From assembly GCA_963974715.1 (NCBI GenBank), contig CAXBDK010000012.1:1-64000 (forward strand): DNA of 64,000 nucleotides, read 5' to 3'. Numbering within the stretch: the first letter of the stretch is position 1; each line of letters opens with the position of its first letter. Shown one piece after another: positions 54,840-64,000 of this stretch. The stretch is from Sediminicola sp963974715 (GTDB lineage Bacteria > Bacteroidota > Bacteroidia > Flavobacteriales > Flavobacteriaceae). A program made the position numbers and the translations under genes. Below the pieces are notes generated by a model that was not told where the DNA came from, made no database searches, and saw only the letters and a program-made list of their open reading frames with translations.

Positions 54840-55230
54840 AAATGTCGTGGAGGAAAATACTAACGAGCGATTTTCTTCCCTTTGTGGAGCGTGGCCGTTA
54901 AGAATTTTGAAGTATGGGAAAAAATAAATTCCCACTAAATTCCTTTGAGACCATGAATTTTTAAGAAGAATCCAAAAGAGCTAAAAGAAGGTCTTTCCGG
55001 CCTATTTCCAATTTTGTCACAAATCAAGTGCTTATCACACTGGGTGAAGGAAGCCGTCCAAAGAGCATTCCGCAATGGCGGAAGCGGCCTGGGCGGTGCG
55101 GCCGTGGGAAGTGCGTAGCATTTGTGGAAATTTGAAATCAGCCTATCCCGATAGCTCGGGATTTTGGTTCTTTTTTGTGCGATTGCAAAAAGAACAAAGG
55201 CAGTGATCGGCAATAATATTTAATATAACT
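54840..55230. repeat. Repeat-like noncoding region with palindromes
   Basis: About 390 bases without a convincing gene; the minus-strand ORF here (54935-55213) has implausible composition. It contains the palindrome ATCCCGATAGCTCGGGAT (55145-55162) and the inverted repeat GTTCTTTTT / AAAAAGAAC (55167-55195). Similar segments are scattered through flavobacterial genomes as far as I recall, so an interspersed repeat or the worn end of a mobile element is likely. Copy number cannot be checked here. Confidence 0.4.
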
Positions 55231-55434
55231 CTGGTCCGTATGCGGTCATCCTTGAATGCCCTTCATCGGTCTCTTTTCAAATGTTTCCTGTTAAAGTGTT
55301 TCTGCTTCTTCCCTTAAGGCTATGTAATCGTTCGCAAATCAAGAATGCATAGTAATTTCTTATTTGCGGTATATTATTTTAGGAAAAATGTAAATTATTG
55401 TATTTTTATTGAAAATACCATAATACATCGGTTC

Positions 55435-56592
55435 ATGCCTTTATACCACAAACTCGGAAAAATACCGCATAAGCGACATACCATTTTTAAAAAGGAAGAT
55501 GGTTCGCTACACTATGAGCAGCTATTTGGAACCATAGGTTTTGACGGAATGTCCTCCCTTATGTACCACCTGCACCGCCCAACTATGCTGAAGGAGGTGG
55601 GGACCTCCATTGATATCAGGCCCAAAGCGGCGGTGGAACACAACATAAAATCAAGATTGCTCAAAGGCTTTCAGGTTCCGGCGGGTACCGATTTCTTGGA
55701 AAGTAGAAAAGTTTTGCTCTTTAATTCCGATGTCCATATTGGGGTGGCAGCGCCCGAACAATCCATGTCGACCTATTTTTACAAGAACACCGATGCCGAC
55801 GAGCTGTTGTTCGTACATCGGGGAAGTGGTACCCTAAAGACCATGTTGGGGAACATTCCTTTCCAATATGGTGATTATCTGATCATCCCCCGGGGCATTA
55901 TTTACCAGATAATTTTTGATGGCCCCGACAATCGGTTGTTGATCGCGGAGTCCTATCACCCCATCTATACGCCCAAAAGATACCGGAATTGGTTCGGACA
56001 GCATTTGGAACACTCCCCCTTTTGTGAGCGGGACTTTAAACTTCCCCAGGATCTTGATGTACATGATGAGCGGGGGGAATTTGTCATCAAAGTGAAAAAG
56101 CAGGGACAGTTGCACCATTTGATATATGCATCCCATCCTTTTGATGTTGTTGGTTGGGACGGTTATAATTATCCGTATGCTTTTTCCATCCATGACTTTG
56201 AGCCCATAACAGGAAGGGTACACCAACCACCACCGGTACACCAGACTTTTGAAACGGCAGCTTTTGTGGTATGTTCGTTCTGTCCCCGTATGTACGATTA
56301 CCATCCCGAATCCATTCCGGCTCCCTATAACCATTCCAATATCGATTCCGATGAGGTGCTCTATTATGTGGATGGGGATTTTATGAGCAGGAACAATGTG
56401 GATAAAGGCTTTATTTCCCTTCACCCCGCGGGTATCCCCCATGGTCCCCATCCAGGTGCCTATGAAAGGAGCATTGGACATACCAAGACCGAGGAGCTTG
56501 CAGTGATGATAGATACCTTTAAACCGCTTCAACTTACGCAGACTGCCCTGGACATTGACGATGGAAACTACTATCGGTCTTGGCTGGAATGA
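55435..56592 (+). CDS. hmgA: Homogentisate 1,2-dioxygenase
   Basis: 385 aa from the ATG at 55435 (MPLYHKLGKIPHKRHTIFKKED), the usual flavobacterial start; upstream sequence is AT-rich promoter. Cupin fold with iron-ligand region PAPYNHSNIDSDEVLYYVDGDF and SLHPAGIPHGPHPGAYERS. Opens the ring of homogentisate in tyrosine and phenylalanine breakdown. No hppD or fumarylacetoacetase gene is adjacent. Converges on hutG with a 22-base gap. Confidence 0.92.
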   Translation: MPLYHKLGKIPHKRHTIFKKEDGSLHYEQLFGTIGFDGMSSLMYHLHRPTMLKEVGTSIDIRPKAAVEHNIKSRLLKGFQVPAGTDFLESRKVLLFNSDVHIGVAAPEQSMSTYFYKNTDADELLFVHRGSGTLKTMLGNIPFQYGDYLIIPRGIIYQIIFDGPDNRLLIAESYHPIYTPKRYRNWFGQHLEHSPFCERDFKLPQDLDVHDERGEFVIKVKKQGQLHHLIYASHPFDVVGWDGYNYPYAFSIHDFEPITGRVHQPPPVHQTFETAAFVVCSFCPRMYDYHPESIPAPYNHSNIDSDEVLYYVDGDFMSRNNVDKGFISLHPAGIPHGPHPGAYERSIGHTKTEELAVMIDTFKPLQLTQTALDIDDGNYYRSWLE

Positions 56593-56614
56593 GCTAGTTT
56601 GGGGATGATACGGT

Positions 56615-57607
56615 TTAGGAATTTTCAGAAAATGTTCGTTCCAATCCGTGTACCATAAAATGGATAAGGGAAGCGGCCAATTTGGCCGTTTGGCCGTCCC
56701 TATCATAAACGGGATTCAATTCTGCCACATCCATGGATATCAATTTTTTTGAAGCGATGATGGTCTGTAAACATTCCAATACAATATCGGGAGAAAATCC
56801 CATAGGGGATGCGGCACTGACCCCTGGAGCAAACGCAGAAGAAAAACCATCGAGGTCCAAAGTGGTATATAAAACATCCACCCCTTGGTAAAAATCCTTT
56901 ATTATTTGGATTGTTTCATCCCTATAAAACAGGTTGAACCGATCGTTTTCAACATACAATGCCCCAAGTTCGGCGGCCGTCGTAAATAAACTCCCGCTAT
57001 TGGCGTCCTTTCGTATGCCAAGACAGAGATATTTAAAGGGAACCCCTTCCCTTTCACATTCTTGCGCTATCTGATGGAAAGGGGTGCCGGAAGTGGTTCC
57101 GTTTGTGGTGGGACGCAGGTCAAAATGGGCATCAAAATTGATGATGCCGATCGTTTTGGCGTCTCCCAAATTTTTAAGATGATCTTTAATACCCCTATAA
57201 TGGGTATAGGCAATATCGTGGCCCCCGCCTAAAAGGATGGGAAAGGCCCGTTTGGACAACAATTGGGAAACCTTTGAGGAAAGGGTTTGCTGACAGGCTT
57301 CAAGGTCACCATCCCCACAGGAAATGTTCCCCAGATCCAATAATGACGTTTTATCCCTTAGGTGATCGGGCAATTTTCCCAATTGTTCACGGATGGCATC
57401 GGGGCCTTTGGCAGCACCGACACGTCCTTGGTTCCGTTTTACGCCTTCATCACAAGCATATCCCAATAGCGCAAACGGGGTGGGGTTAAATTCCAGTCCC
57501 TTCAATGCTACAAAATCCATCAGGCGTACCTTTTCGTGAAGATATTCTTGATGGGCACCTGTGCGTCCCATCCACGTTTTGGGGTCGGGGGCTGTATAAT
57601 TTTTCAT
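56615..57607 (-). CDS. hutG: Formimidoylglutamase
   Basis: 330 aa, arginase superfamily. Binuclear manganese motifs: GGGHDIAYTHYRG, NFDAHFDLRP and DLDGFSSAFAPGVSAASP. Converts N-formimidoyl-glutamate to glutamate and formamide, the last step of the four-step histidine pathway. Last gene of the hut operon, 46 bases after hutU. Confidence 0.92.
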   Translation of the reverse strand: MKNYTAPDPKTWMGRTGAHQEYLHEKVRLMDFVALKGLEFNPTPFALLGYACDEGVKRNQGRVGAAKGPDAIREQLGKLPDHLRDKTSLLDLGNISCGDGDLEACQQTLSSKVSQLLSKRAFPILLGGGHDIAYTHYRGIKDHLKNLGDAKTIGIINFDAHFDLRPTTNGTTSGTPFHQIAQECEREGVPFKYLCLGIRKDANSGSLFTTAAELGALYVENDRFNLFYRDETIQIIKDFYQGVDVLYTTLDLDGFSSAFAPGVSAASPMGFSPDIVLECLQTIIASKKLISMDVAELNPVYDRDGQTAKLAASLIHFMVHGLERTFSENS

Positions 57608-57653
57608 AAAAGGGTTGTTTGATCCAATATAATAAAATAGGGGGTTGCTTGTC

Positions 57654-59738
57654 TTAGGAATCGTTTTTTATAAAAGGGACATCCCTATCCGTTTCATGGA
57701 ACAATCCATCCAATAGGCTGTCCTCTACCAAATGTGGCAAGGTCACGTTCAATAGGGGCGTACGCGCCATTTCCCTTTGGATGGCAAAGATGGCCTCCCT
57801 GTTGCGGGCCCAGCTCCTACGGGAAATACCATTGTTCACATCAAAAAAGAGCATGTTCCGCAACTTTTGTTCGGCCTCTGCACTGCCGTCAAGAACCAGG
57901 CCAAAACCCCCATTGATGACCTCGCCCCAACCAACGCCGCCCCCGTTGTGGATGGAGACCCAAGTAGCGCCCCTAAAACTGTCGCCAATTACGTTATGCA
58001 TGGCCATATCGGCCGTAAACTTGCTCCCGTCATAAATATTGCTGGTTTCCCGAAAGGGGGAATCCGTTCCGCCTACATCGTGATGGTCCCTTCCGAGCAC
58101 TATGGGTGCCTTAAGGTGGCCATTTCCCACTGCCCTGTTAAAGGCTTCCGCAATTTTTGTACGTCCCTCCGCATCGGCATATAAAATACGTGCCTGTGAT
58201 CCCACCACTAATTTATTGGCACCGGCTTCCCGGATCCATTTAATGTTGTCCTCCAGTTGCTGTCCTATCTCCACTGGTGCCGATTTCTGTATTTCACAAA
58301 GTACCGCTAGCCCAATGGCATCCGTTTTTACAAGGTCTTCCGGCTCCCCTGAAGTGCACACCCATCTAAAAGGGCCAAATCCGTAGTCGAAGCACATGGG
58401 GCCCAAGATATCTTGGACATAGGAGGGATATGCCCATTCGTCCCGTTGCCCACCATGGCGTAGGGGACTTGTGCGAAAACCGCCCTTCCCGTCCCCGTAA
58501 ATGGCAGCCCCCGCACGAGAGGCTTCCAAAAGAAAGGCATTGCCATAATCAAAAAAGTATGTCCCACGGGCCGTATGTTTATTTATAATGGCCACTTGTC
58601 TTCGTAGGGACTCGCGCACTTTTTCCTTAAAGAGATCGGGATCGCTCACCATAAGTGCATTGGCTTCCGCATAACTTAGCCCGGCGGGGTAATAGCCTCC
58701 CGACCAGGGATTGTGCAACGAGGTCTGGTCGGATCCCAATTGTACAAACACATTTTCCGAATAAAAATGCTCCCAAACCTCCACTACGTTCCCTATATAT
58801 GCAATGGAAACCGTCTCCTTCGCATCCATGGCCCCAAGTACCCTTTTTGTCAAGAGGGAAAGGTCGGTAAAGAGTTCGTCCACCCATCCCTGTTCATGCC
58901 TCTTTTTTGCAGCGGAGGGGTTGACTTCGGCGCATACACTGATGCACTCTGCGACAGTGCCCGCCTTGGGTTGCGCTCCGCTCATTCCGCCCAGACCGGC
59001 GGTCAGGAAAAGCTTGCCTTTTGGGGTTTGGTGTTTGCCGAGGACCTTCCTGAAAGCGTTCATTACGGTGATGGCCGTACCGTGTACGATACCTTGGGGA
59101 CCTATATACATAAAGGATCCGGCGGTCATTTGTCCGTACTGGGTAACGCCCAGGGCATTAAATCTTTCCCAGTTTTCGGTACCGGAATAATTGGGGACCA
59201 TCATGCCATTGGTGACCACCACCCTGGGAGCGTCCTTGCTGGAGGGGAAAAGCCCCATGGGGTGACCTGAATAGATATGCAGTGTCTGTTCCTGTGTCAT
59301 TATGGCCAGATACCTCATGGTTAGCAGGTACTGTGCCCAATTTTGGAACACGGACCCATTGCCCCCATAGGTGATCAATTCCTCTGGGTGCTGGGCCACT
59401 GCAGGATCTAAGTTGTTTTGGATCATCAGCATGATGGCCGCAGTCTCGGCACAGGTAGCCGGATACTCGGAAAGGGGTCGCGCATGGAGTCCATAAGTGG
59501 GTTTGAACCGATACATATAGATACGGCCATAGGTTTCCAGCTCTTGGGCAAATTCTGGGGAGAGTGTCCTATGCCATTGCTCCGGAAAATATCGAAGTGC
59601 ATTGCGCACGGCCAATTTTTTTTCTTCCACGGAAAGTACCTGCCGTCTTTTTGGGGCCCTGTTAATGGTGGGAAGAGAGTCCCTTTTGGTAGGGAGTTCC
59701 TTGGGAATGCCCTGTAACAATAGCGATTTAAAGTCCAT
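57654..59738 (-). CDS. hutU: Urocanate hydratase
   Basis: 694 aa from the ATG at 59738 (MDFKSLLLQGIPKELPTKRD), which fits the Bacteroidetes form; a start at 59759 would add seven residues. This group is about 130 residues longer than the Pseudomonas enzyme. NAD-binding glycine region GLGGMSGAQPKA and active-site region around CFDYGFGPFRW are visible. Turns urocanate into imidazolone propionate. It overlaps hutI by 11 bases. Confidence 0.94.
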   Translation of the reverse strand: MDFKSLLLQGIPKELPTKRDSLPTINRAPKRRQVLSVEEKKLAVRNALRYFPEQWHRTLSPEFAQELETYGRIYMYRFKPTYGLHARPLSEYPATCAETAAIMLMIQNNLDPAVAQHPEELITYGGNGSVFQNWAQYLLTMRYLAIMTQEQTLHIYSGHPMGLFPSSKDAPRVVVTNGMMVPNYSGTENWERFNALGVTQYGQMTAGSFMYIGPQGIVHGTAITVMNAFRKVLGKHQTPKGKLFLTAGLGGMSGAQPKAGTVAECISVCAEVNPSAAKKRHEQGWVDELFTDLSLLTKRVLGAMDAKETVSIAYIGNVVEVWEHFYSENVFVQLGSDQTSLHNPWSGGYYPAGLSYAEANALMVSDPDLFKEKVRESLRRQVAIINKHTARGTYFFDYGNAFLLEASRAGAAIYGDGKGGFRTSPLRHGGQRDEWAYPSYVQDILGPMCFDYGFGPFRWVCTSGEPEDLVKTDAIGLAVLCEIQKSAPVEIGQQLEDNIKWIREAGANKLVVGSQARILYADAEGRTKIAEAFNRAVGNGHLKAPIVLGRDHHDVGGTDSPFRETSNIYDGSKFTADMAMHNVIGDSFRGATWVSIHNGGGVGWGEVINGGFGLVLDGSAEAEQKLRNMLFFDVNNGISRRSWARNREAIFAIQREMARTPLLNVTLPHLVEDSLLDGLFHETDRDVPFIKNDS

Positions 59739-60993
59739 CTTCGTGGGTTTTGTCGACAACCAATCGGCCCTTTTTCCAAACTTTGTCGGGTTTTAGACTT
59801 CCTTGGTGGTATAGGATTTCTGTATGGTCTTCGGCCGGGAATGCAAGCATGTCGGCGATCTTTCCCGCTGCCATTGTTCCCCTATCCTGCAAATTCAAGG
59901 CCGATGCCGCCCTAAATGTGATTCCGGCGAGCACCTCGGTATTGGTCAGTTTTTGAAAACTTCCCAATAGGGCTGCCTGTACCAGTAGGTCGCCCATGGG
60001 CGCCGAACCGGGGTTCCAGTCGCTTGCAATGGCCAGGGCCCCTCCCGCATCCAGGATTTTACGGGCCGGGGCAAAATCACAACCGAGTCCAACGGAGGCT
60101 CCTGGAAGGGCCAGGGCGATCACGTTGCTTTGGGCCAAGGCTTGCACTTCCCTTTGGGTACTGGCTTCCAAATGGTCGGCACTTAATGCCTTGAACCGAA
60201 TGGCGACACCACTTCCGCCGGTACTGAACTGATCGGCATGTACCGTAATATCGAATCCCATTTCCTGTGCCCGTGTAAAATAAGGGACAATGTCATCTGC
60301 CGTAAAGGCACTACGTTCAATAAAGGCATCCATTCTTTGTGTCAGATTTTCCTGCTTTAGAATGGGAAATAGGTATTGGGCCATTTGCCTTAGATATTCC
60401 TTGGGGGTACCGTCAAAATCCCTGGGCAGCATATGGGCGGCCAGGCAGGTGGGCACCAAATCGGAGGAAACCAGATCGTTTGCTTCCTTTATGGCCCTTA
60501 ACATCTTCAGTTCCTCGGACAGGGATAAACCATAACCACTTTTTACCTCTATGGTGGTAATGCCCCTCCCAAGGTGCATATTTGCCCGATTTACGGTGTG
60601 GTGTACCAGCATTTCTGCCGTTGCATTTCTGGTCTGGGTAACGGTGTCCCATATACCCCCACCGCTATCGGCAATTTCCAGATAGGACCTACCAGCATTA
60701 CGCTGGGCATAATCCTTGGCCCTTGAGCCGGCAAAACAGATATGGGTATGGGCATCCACAAATCCGGGCAGGCAAACATGGTTTCCATCGAGCAGATCAA
60801 TGGAAGCGCCCAGCTTCCTGGCTTTGGGCAAAAGATCGAAATAGTGCCCTATTTCTTGTATGTATTGGCCCTTTACCAGAATTCCAGCATTGGAGATCAC
60901 GGGTAGCAGTGTATCGGACAAGGGTCCTTTTAGGGGGAGTCCGCTCATGGGCAGAAGTTGTGAAAAAGGTCCTATAAGTTGGTAGTCGTCCAT
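59728..60993 (-). CDS. hutI: Imidazolonepropionase
   Basis: 421 aa from the ATG at 60993, just past the hutH stop; a start at 61014 would overlap hutH by 20 bases. Amidohydrolase fold with metal-ligand motifs DAHTHICFAGSR, TVHADQFSTGG, SADHLEAS and SDWNPGSAPM. Hydrolyses imidazolone propionate to formimidoyl-glutamate. Second gene of the hut operon. Confidence 0.94.
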   Translation of the reverse strand: MDDYQLIGPFSQLLPMSGLPLKGPLSDTLLPVISNAGILVKGQYIQEIGHYFDLLPKARKLGASIDLLDGNHVCLPGFVDAHTHICFAGSRAKDYAQRNAGRSYLEIADSGGGIWDTVTQTRNATAEMLVHHTVNRANMHLGRGITTIEVKSGYGLSLSEELKMLRAIKEANDLVSSDLVPTCLAAHMLPRDFDGTPKEYLRQMAQYLFPILKQENLTQRMDAFIERSAFTADDIVPYFTRAQEMGFDITVHADQFSTGGSGVAIRFKALSADHLEASTQREVQALAQSNVIALALPGASVGLGCDFAPARKILDAGGALAIASDWNPGSAPMGDLLVQAALLGSFQKLTNTEVLAGITFRAASALNLQDRGTMAAGKIADMLAFPAEDHTEILYHQGSLKPDKVWKKGRLVVDKTHEDGL

Positions 60994-60994
60994 A

Positions 60995-62584
60995 TCAATA
61001 CGTTTCAAATTCATCCGAAAAGGGAGTGGCCAGCGTTATTTTTTTTCTTTTCAATAGTTGATCGACAGTTTTTATGATGGTTTTTGAACGGATCATATCT
61101 ATACCTATTTCAATATCATCGGAAAAAACCCGGTCCTTATGCGCAAAGGATACCGATTTTCTGATTTCCTTGTGTACCGCATCTAGGAGTAGGCCCGATT
61201 TCATGGGCTTTCTAAACTCAAATGCTTGGGCGGCCGTTAGTAATTCGATGGCCAAGATCTTTTCCACATTGTCGATTACTTGAAGTGCCTTCCTTCCGCT
61301 TATGGAACCCATGCTCACATGGTCTTCCTGCCCTAGGGAAGTGGGGATACTGTCGGCGCTTGAAGGAAAACATAAGCCCTTGTTTTCGCTGGCAAGCGCC
61401 GCAGTGGTGTACTGAAGGATCATATAACCTGAATTGATCCCGGTATCCTTCATCAATAATTTGGGGACTCCCGGACTATTGCCCTCAAGGGAGAGGTAGA
61501 TCCTCCTGTCCGATATATTCCCAAGTTCCGAAGCGGCAAGACAGGCATAATCCAAGGCCATGGCCAAGGGCTGACCGTGAAAATTACCTCCGCTGATAGT
61601 AAGTTCCCCATTGATAATGACCGGATTGTCCGTAACGGAATTCAGTTCCACTTCCAGTAATTCCCTTAAATGTAACCACGCATTTCTGGAAGCACCGTGC
61701 ACTTGTGGGATACACCGTAAGGAATAAGGGTCCTGTACCCGATCACAATCTATATGGTCCTCCATAATCTCGGAATCCTCTAAAAGACTTTTTATACGAT
61801 GTGCCACGTGGATGCTTCCCTTAAAGGGACGAAGGGAATGCAACTCCTCATGGAAGGGTTTTACGGAGCCTTGCAAGGCTTCAATCATCATGGCCCCGAT
61901 GATATCGGCCTGCGCAAGGCAGGCATGTAGTTTATCCACCACTTTTACGGTATGGGCGGAAATGAACTGGGTACCGTTGATAAGTGCCAGACCTTCTTTG
62001 GGCCCCAGTTCCAAGGGACTAAGGCCTGTTTGTTCCAAAAGTTGTGCGGTGGTTATGGTCGCGCCCTTATAAGATACCTTGCCCAAGCCGATAAGGGGCA
62101 AAAAGAGATGGGCCAAGGGCGCAAGATCTCCCGAGGCGCCTACCGATCCCTGGCAGGGCACCACTGGAATGGCATCATTATCGATATGCCAAAGGATCCG
62201 ATCTAAAGTAGGTTCCGCAATTCCCGAATATCCCTTGGCAAGGGAGTGGACCTTCAGCACCATCATCAATTTGGCCAGTTCCGGATCTATGGGATTCCCC
62301 ACGCCCACACTATGGCTTTTTAGGATGTTGATCTGTAGGGATCGGGTTTCCGTTTTGGAGATTTTAGTGGTGCAAAGTGGCCCAAAGCCAGTATTGATGC
62401 CATATACAGGCTGGCCCTTATCCACGATTCCGGCCACTATATCACAGCTTTTTGCGATTCTTTTTCGGGCCGCTTTTGAGATAAGACCGGTCGTCTTTCC
62501 CGAAGCCAGGGAAAGCGCTATGCCCGTATTAAGCGCACCCTCACCGTACGAAAATGTTTTTTGGGCGGTTCCCATAGATTCCAT
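60995..62584 (-). CDS. hutH: Histidine ammonia-lyase
   Basis: 529 aa. The ASG triad that forms the MIO cofactor is in GSVGASGDLAPLAH, and YGINTGFGPL and SSADSIPTSLGQEDHVSMG are family signatures. Removes ammonia from histidine to give urocanate. First gene of hutH-I-U-G; divergent from a LysR regulator 72 bases away. Confidence 0.95.
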   Translation of the reverse strand: MESMGTAQKTFSYGEGALNTGIALSLASGKTTGLISKAARKRIAKSCDIVAGIVDKGQPVYGINTGFGPLCTTKISKTETRSLQINILKSHSVGVGNPIDPELAKLMMVLKVHSLAKGYSGIAEPTLDRILWHIDNDAIPVVPCQGSVGASGDLAPLAHLFLPLIGLGKVSYKGATITTAQLLEQTGLSPLELGPKEGLALINGTQFISAHTVKVVDKLHACLAQADIIGAMMIEALQGSVKPFHEELHSLRPFKGSIHVAHRIKSLLEDSEIMEDHIDCDRVQDPYSLRCIPQVHGASRNAWLHLRELLEVELNSVTDNPVIINGELTISGGNFHGQPLAMALDYACLAASELGNISDRRIYLSLEGNSPGVPKLLMKDTGINSGYMILQYTTAALASENKGLCFPSSADSIPTSLGQEDHVSMGSISGRKALQVIDNVEKILAIELLTAAQAFEFRKPMKSGLLLDAVHKEIRKSVSFAHKDRVFSDDIEIGIDMIRSKTIIKTVDQLLKRKKITLATPFSDEFETY

Positions 62585-62596
62585 ATTTGAATTTCA

Positions 62597-62643
62597 TAAA
62601 ATTATTCATTAAGTTTGATAAGTACCAATACCAAACCAATCAA
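62597..62643 (-). promoter_or_regulatory. hutH promoter with a candidate LysR site
   Basis: On the minus strand TAATTTTA (62597-62604) has a TTG (62626-62628) 21 bases upstream. A broken dyad TTGAT-N19-ATCAA (62615-62643) covers the -33 region and could bind the divergent LysR protein. The dyad is short and may be chance. Confidence 0.45.
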
Positions 62644-62655
62644 CGATCAATACTT

Positions 62656-63561
62656 ATGGGGTATCAATTGGAACTGCGCCATTTTAATTATTTCCTGGCG
62701 GTGGCCGAGGAACTGCATTACCGAAAGGCAGCCGAAAGACTATTTATCTCACAACCCGGTCTGAGCAGGCAGATCAAGCAGATGGAGGATATCTTGGACA
62801 CACAATTGTTCGTCCGTAGTAAGAAGAAGGTCGCCCTTACTCCTGCAGGAGTATATTTAAAGGGAGAACTGGAATTTATCCTAAACCATTTGGAACGGAG
62901 CAAGAAACAATTGAAGTTGATCGGGGAAGGTGATTTTGGGGAAGTGCGGATCGGCTTTTTGGGTTCGGCCGTACAGAGTGTCATACCCGACCTGTTGATT
63001 CGTTTAAAAAGGGAATATCCTAGGATAAAGAGCAGTTTGGAGGAACTTTCCAACCATGCCCAAGTGGATGGGGTGATGAAGGACAAATTGGATATCGGCT
63101 TTGTCAGATTGGCAAGGGTTCCCAACGGGCTGCAGATCCAGCCAGTATTTGAGGATACCTTTTCGGTGGTCCTACCGGAGAACTATCCCATTCTTTCCAG
63201 AAATTTTGAGGGGATACATCAAGTGGCCCAAGAAAATTTTATCCTGTTCGCACAGGAATACAGTCCGCAATATTATGACACCATCATGAGTATTTGTGAA
63301 GATGCCGGGTTTACACCGAAAGTATCCCATAAATCCGTTCATGCACAGACCATTTTTAAATTGGTGGAGAACAATTTGGGAATAGCCATAGTTCCCACTT
63401 CCCTGCAGCACGGATTTTTGATGAGGGTCAAATTTCTGGAGCTCAAGAACATTCCCCAGCGTGCGGTGCTGTCGGTAATTTGGAAAAAGGATAACAGAAA
63501 TCCGGCACTTTCAAAGTGTATGGAACTTTTATTGGGCCCGACCTTTTCGGGTCACGAATAG
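62656..63561 (+). CDS. LysR family regulator, probable controller of the hut operon
   Basis: 301 aa from the ATG at 62656 (MGYQLELRHFNYFLAVAEEL). N-terminal winged helix (YRKAAERLFISQPGLSRQIKQME) and a C-terminal substrate-binding domain (VRIGFLGSAVQSVIPDLL). Divergence from hutH suggests it senses histidine or urocanate, which is inference from position. Its stop overlaps the DUF456 gene stop by 10 bases tail-to-tail. Confidence 0.9.
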   Translation: MGYQLELRHFNYFLAVAEELHYRKAAERLFISQPGLSRQIKQMEDILDTQLFVRSKKKVALTPAGVYLKGELEFILNHLERSKKQLKLIGEGDFGEVRIGFLGSAVQSVIPDLLIRLKREYPRIKSSLEELSNHAQVDGVMKDKLDIGFVRLARVPNGLQIQPVFEDTFSVVLPENYPILSRNFEGIHQVAQENFILFAQEYSPQYYDTIMSICEDAGFTPKVSHKSVHAQTIFKLVENNLGIAIVPTSLQHGFLMRVKFLELKNIPQRAVLSVIWKKDNRNPALSKCMELLLGPTFSGHE

Positions 63562-64000
63562 GAGAAGAGCAGATCCCGATAGTCCCATGCTTTGTAAATA
63601 AAAAGTCCAAAATAGATAATGGCCACCACGAACTTGATAAAGGTGCCCGTTAGGAAACCTAGAAAGGACCCGAATGCCGCTCTAAGGGCGGTCTTTTTTT
63701 CGGTCTTGTTCAGAAGTTCTCCCACAAAGGCCCCGATAAAGGGCCAAATGACTATCCCGAACACCCCGAACACGGGAAGGAACAACGCCACTAGAAGCCC
63801 AATGGTAGTGCCTATCATGCCCGCTTTGCTGCCACCAAACTTTTTGGTGCCCAGCGCCGGGATTACATAATCCAGCACCACAACGATCAGGGCCACTACC
63901 AAGGTAATTCCCAGAAATGTCCAGTCCATGGGGATGGCCTTGGTCAGGTACAGTAACAATAGTCCCAACCAGCTCAATGGTGGCCCTGGCAGAACGGGAA
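63552..64000 (-). CDS. DUF456 family membrane protein (5' end cut by window)
   Basis: At least 149 aa; the frame stays open to the window edge (upstream residues PVLPGPPLSWLGLLLL match the family), so the apparent start at 63977 is not the real one. Several glycine-rich membrane helices (ITLVVALIVVVLDYVIPALG, IGTTIGLLVALFLPVFGVFG) and GPFIGAFVGE-like motif IWPFIGAFVGELL. Function unknown. Confidence 0.85.
   Translation of the reverse strand, partial: PVLPGPPLSWLGLLLLYLTKAIPMDWTFLGITLVVALIVVVLDYVIPALGTKKFGGSKAGMIGTTIGLLVALFLPVFGVFGIVIWPFIGAFVGELLNKTEKKTALRAAFGSFLGFLTGTFIKFVVAIIYFGLFIYKAWDYRDLLFSYS

Noticed and set aside
54935..55213. A 92-residue minus-strand open frame
   Set aside because: Composition is implausible (proline- and cysteine-rich, mixed basic stretches), no domain, and it lies over palindromic repeat-like sequence.

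Overview
The window looks like chromosomal DNA from a marine member of the Flavobacteriaceae (Bacteroidota), in the Maribacter/Zobellia/Arenibacter neighbourhood. This is inferred from the following: the -7 promoter elements match TAnnTTTG; CcoN and CcoO of the cbb3 oxidase are fused; CcoP carries a single heme c motif; LytTR and long multi-PAS signalling proteins are present; and the hut, DUF4230, DUF4260 and vanadium haloperoxidase proteins have a Bacteroidetes character. No rRNA, tRNA, CRISPR array, intact insertion sequence or prophage gene was seen. Most of the window is ordinary, densely packed core and accessory chromosome.

Layout. 1-8 kb: tail of an unknown gene, a secreted amidohydrolase, a three-gene RND efflux operon (minus strand) and a small secreted protein. 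8-14 kb: a PNPOx-like protein, an AHSA1/SRPBCC protein, a GlxA-type regulator, a truncated histidine-kinase-like protein with a 21-residue coiled-coil repeat, and a secreted S9 peptidase. 14-19 kb: an outer-membrane transporter-like protein overlapping a vanadium haloperoxidase lipoprotein, then a 594-residue cysteine-rich protein of unknown function. 19-27 kb: an MFS transporter, a six-gene run (TonB-like lipoprotein, ruvC, hemW, cyclase, DUF4260, DUF4230), small proteins and a membrane-bound MutS-like ATPase. 27-31.5 kb: a nitric-oxide-sensing signalling cluster (single-domain response regulator, H-NOX, four-PAS histidine kinase, Hpt, LytTR regulator). 31.6-36 kb: the mutagenic repair pair dinB-dnaE2 behind a double palindromic operator. 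37-41 kb: NhaD antiporter, hemN and a universal stress protein. 40.7-42.2 kb: a second vanadium haloperoxidase. 42.3-51.9 kb: the complete cbb3 oxidase locus (ccoS-NO-Q-P-G-H-tauE/safE), the copper ATPase ccoI and a divergent Crp/Fnr regulator. 52-55 kb: a second stress protein, a type II NADH dehydrogenase, a probable small structured RNA and a repeat-like noncoding stretch. 55.4-64 kb: homogentisate dioxygenase, the hut operon (hutH-I-U-G) with a divergent LysR regulator, and a DUF456 membrane protein cut by the window edge.

How it fits together. Five dyads of the form TGAT-N4-(A/G)TCA lie exactly 23 nt upstream of a TAnnTTTG-like -7 element. They serve six promoters: fnr, ccoI (divergent, sharing one box), ccoS, hemN, the usp at 52278 and the unknown cysteine-rich gene at 16989. 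This is class II FNR geometry. It links cbb3 respiration, anaerobic heme synthesis, stress proteins and an uncharacterised protein into one low-oxygen regulon, probably run by the Crp/Fnr protein encoded here. Other points of interest are the H-NOX circuit, the SOS-like dinB operator, the three-hairpin RNA at about 54683 and the internal duplication in the first haloperoxidase.
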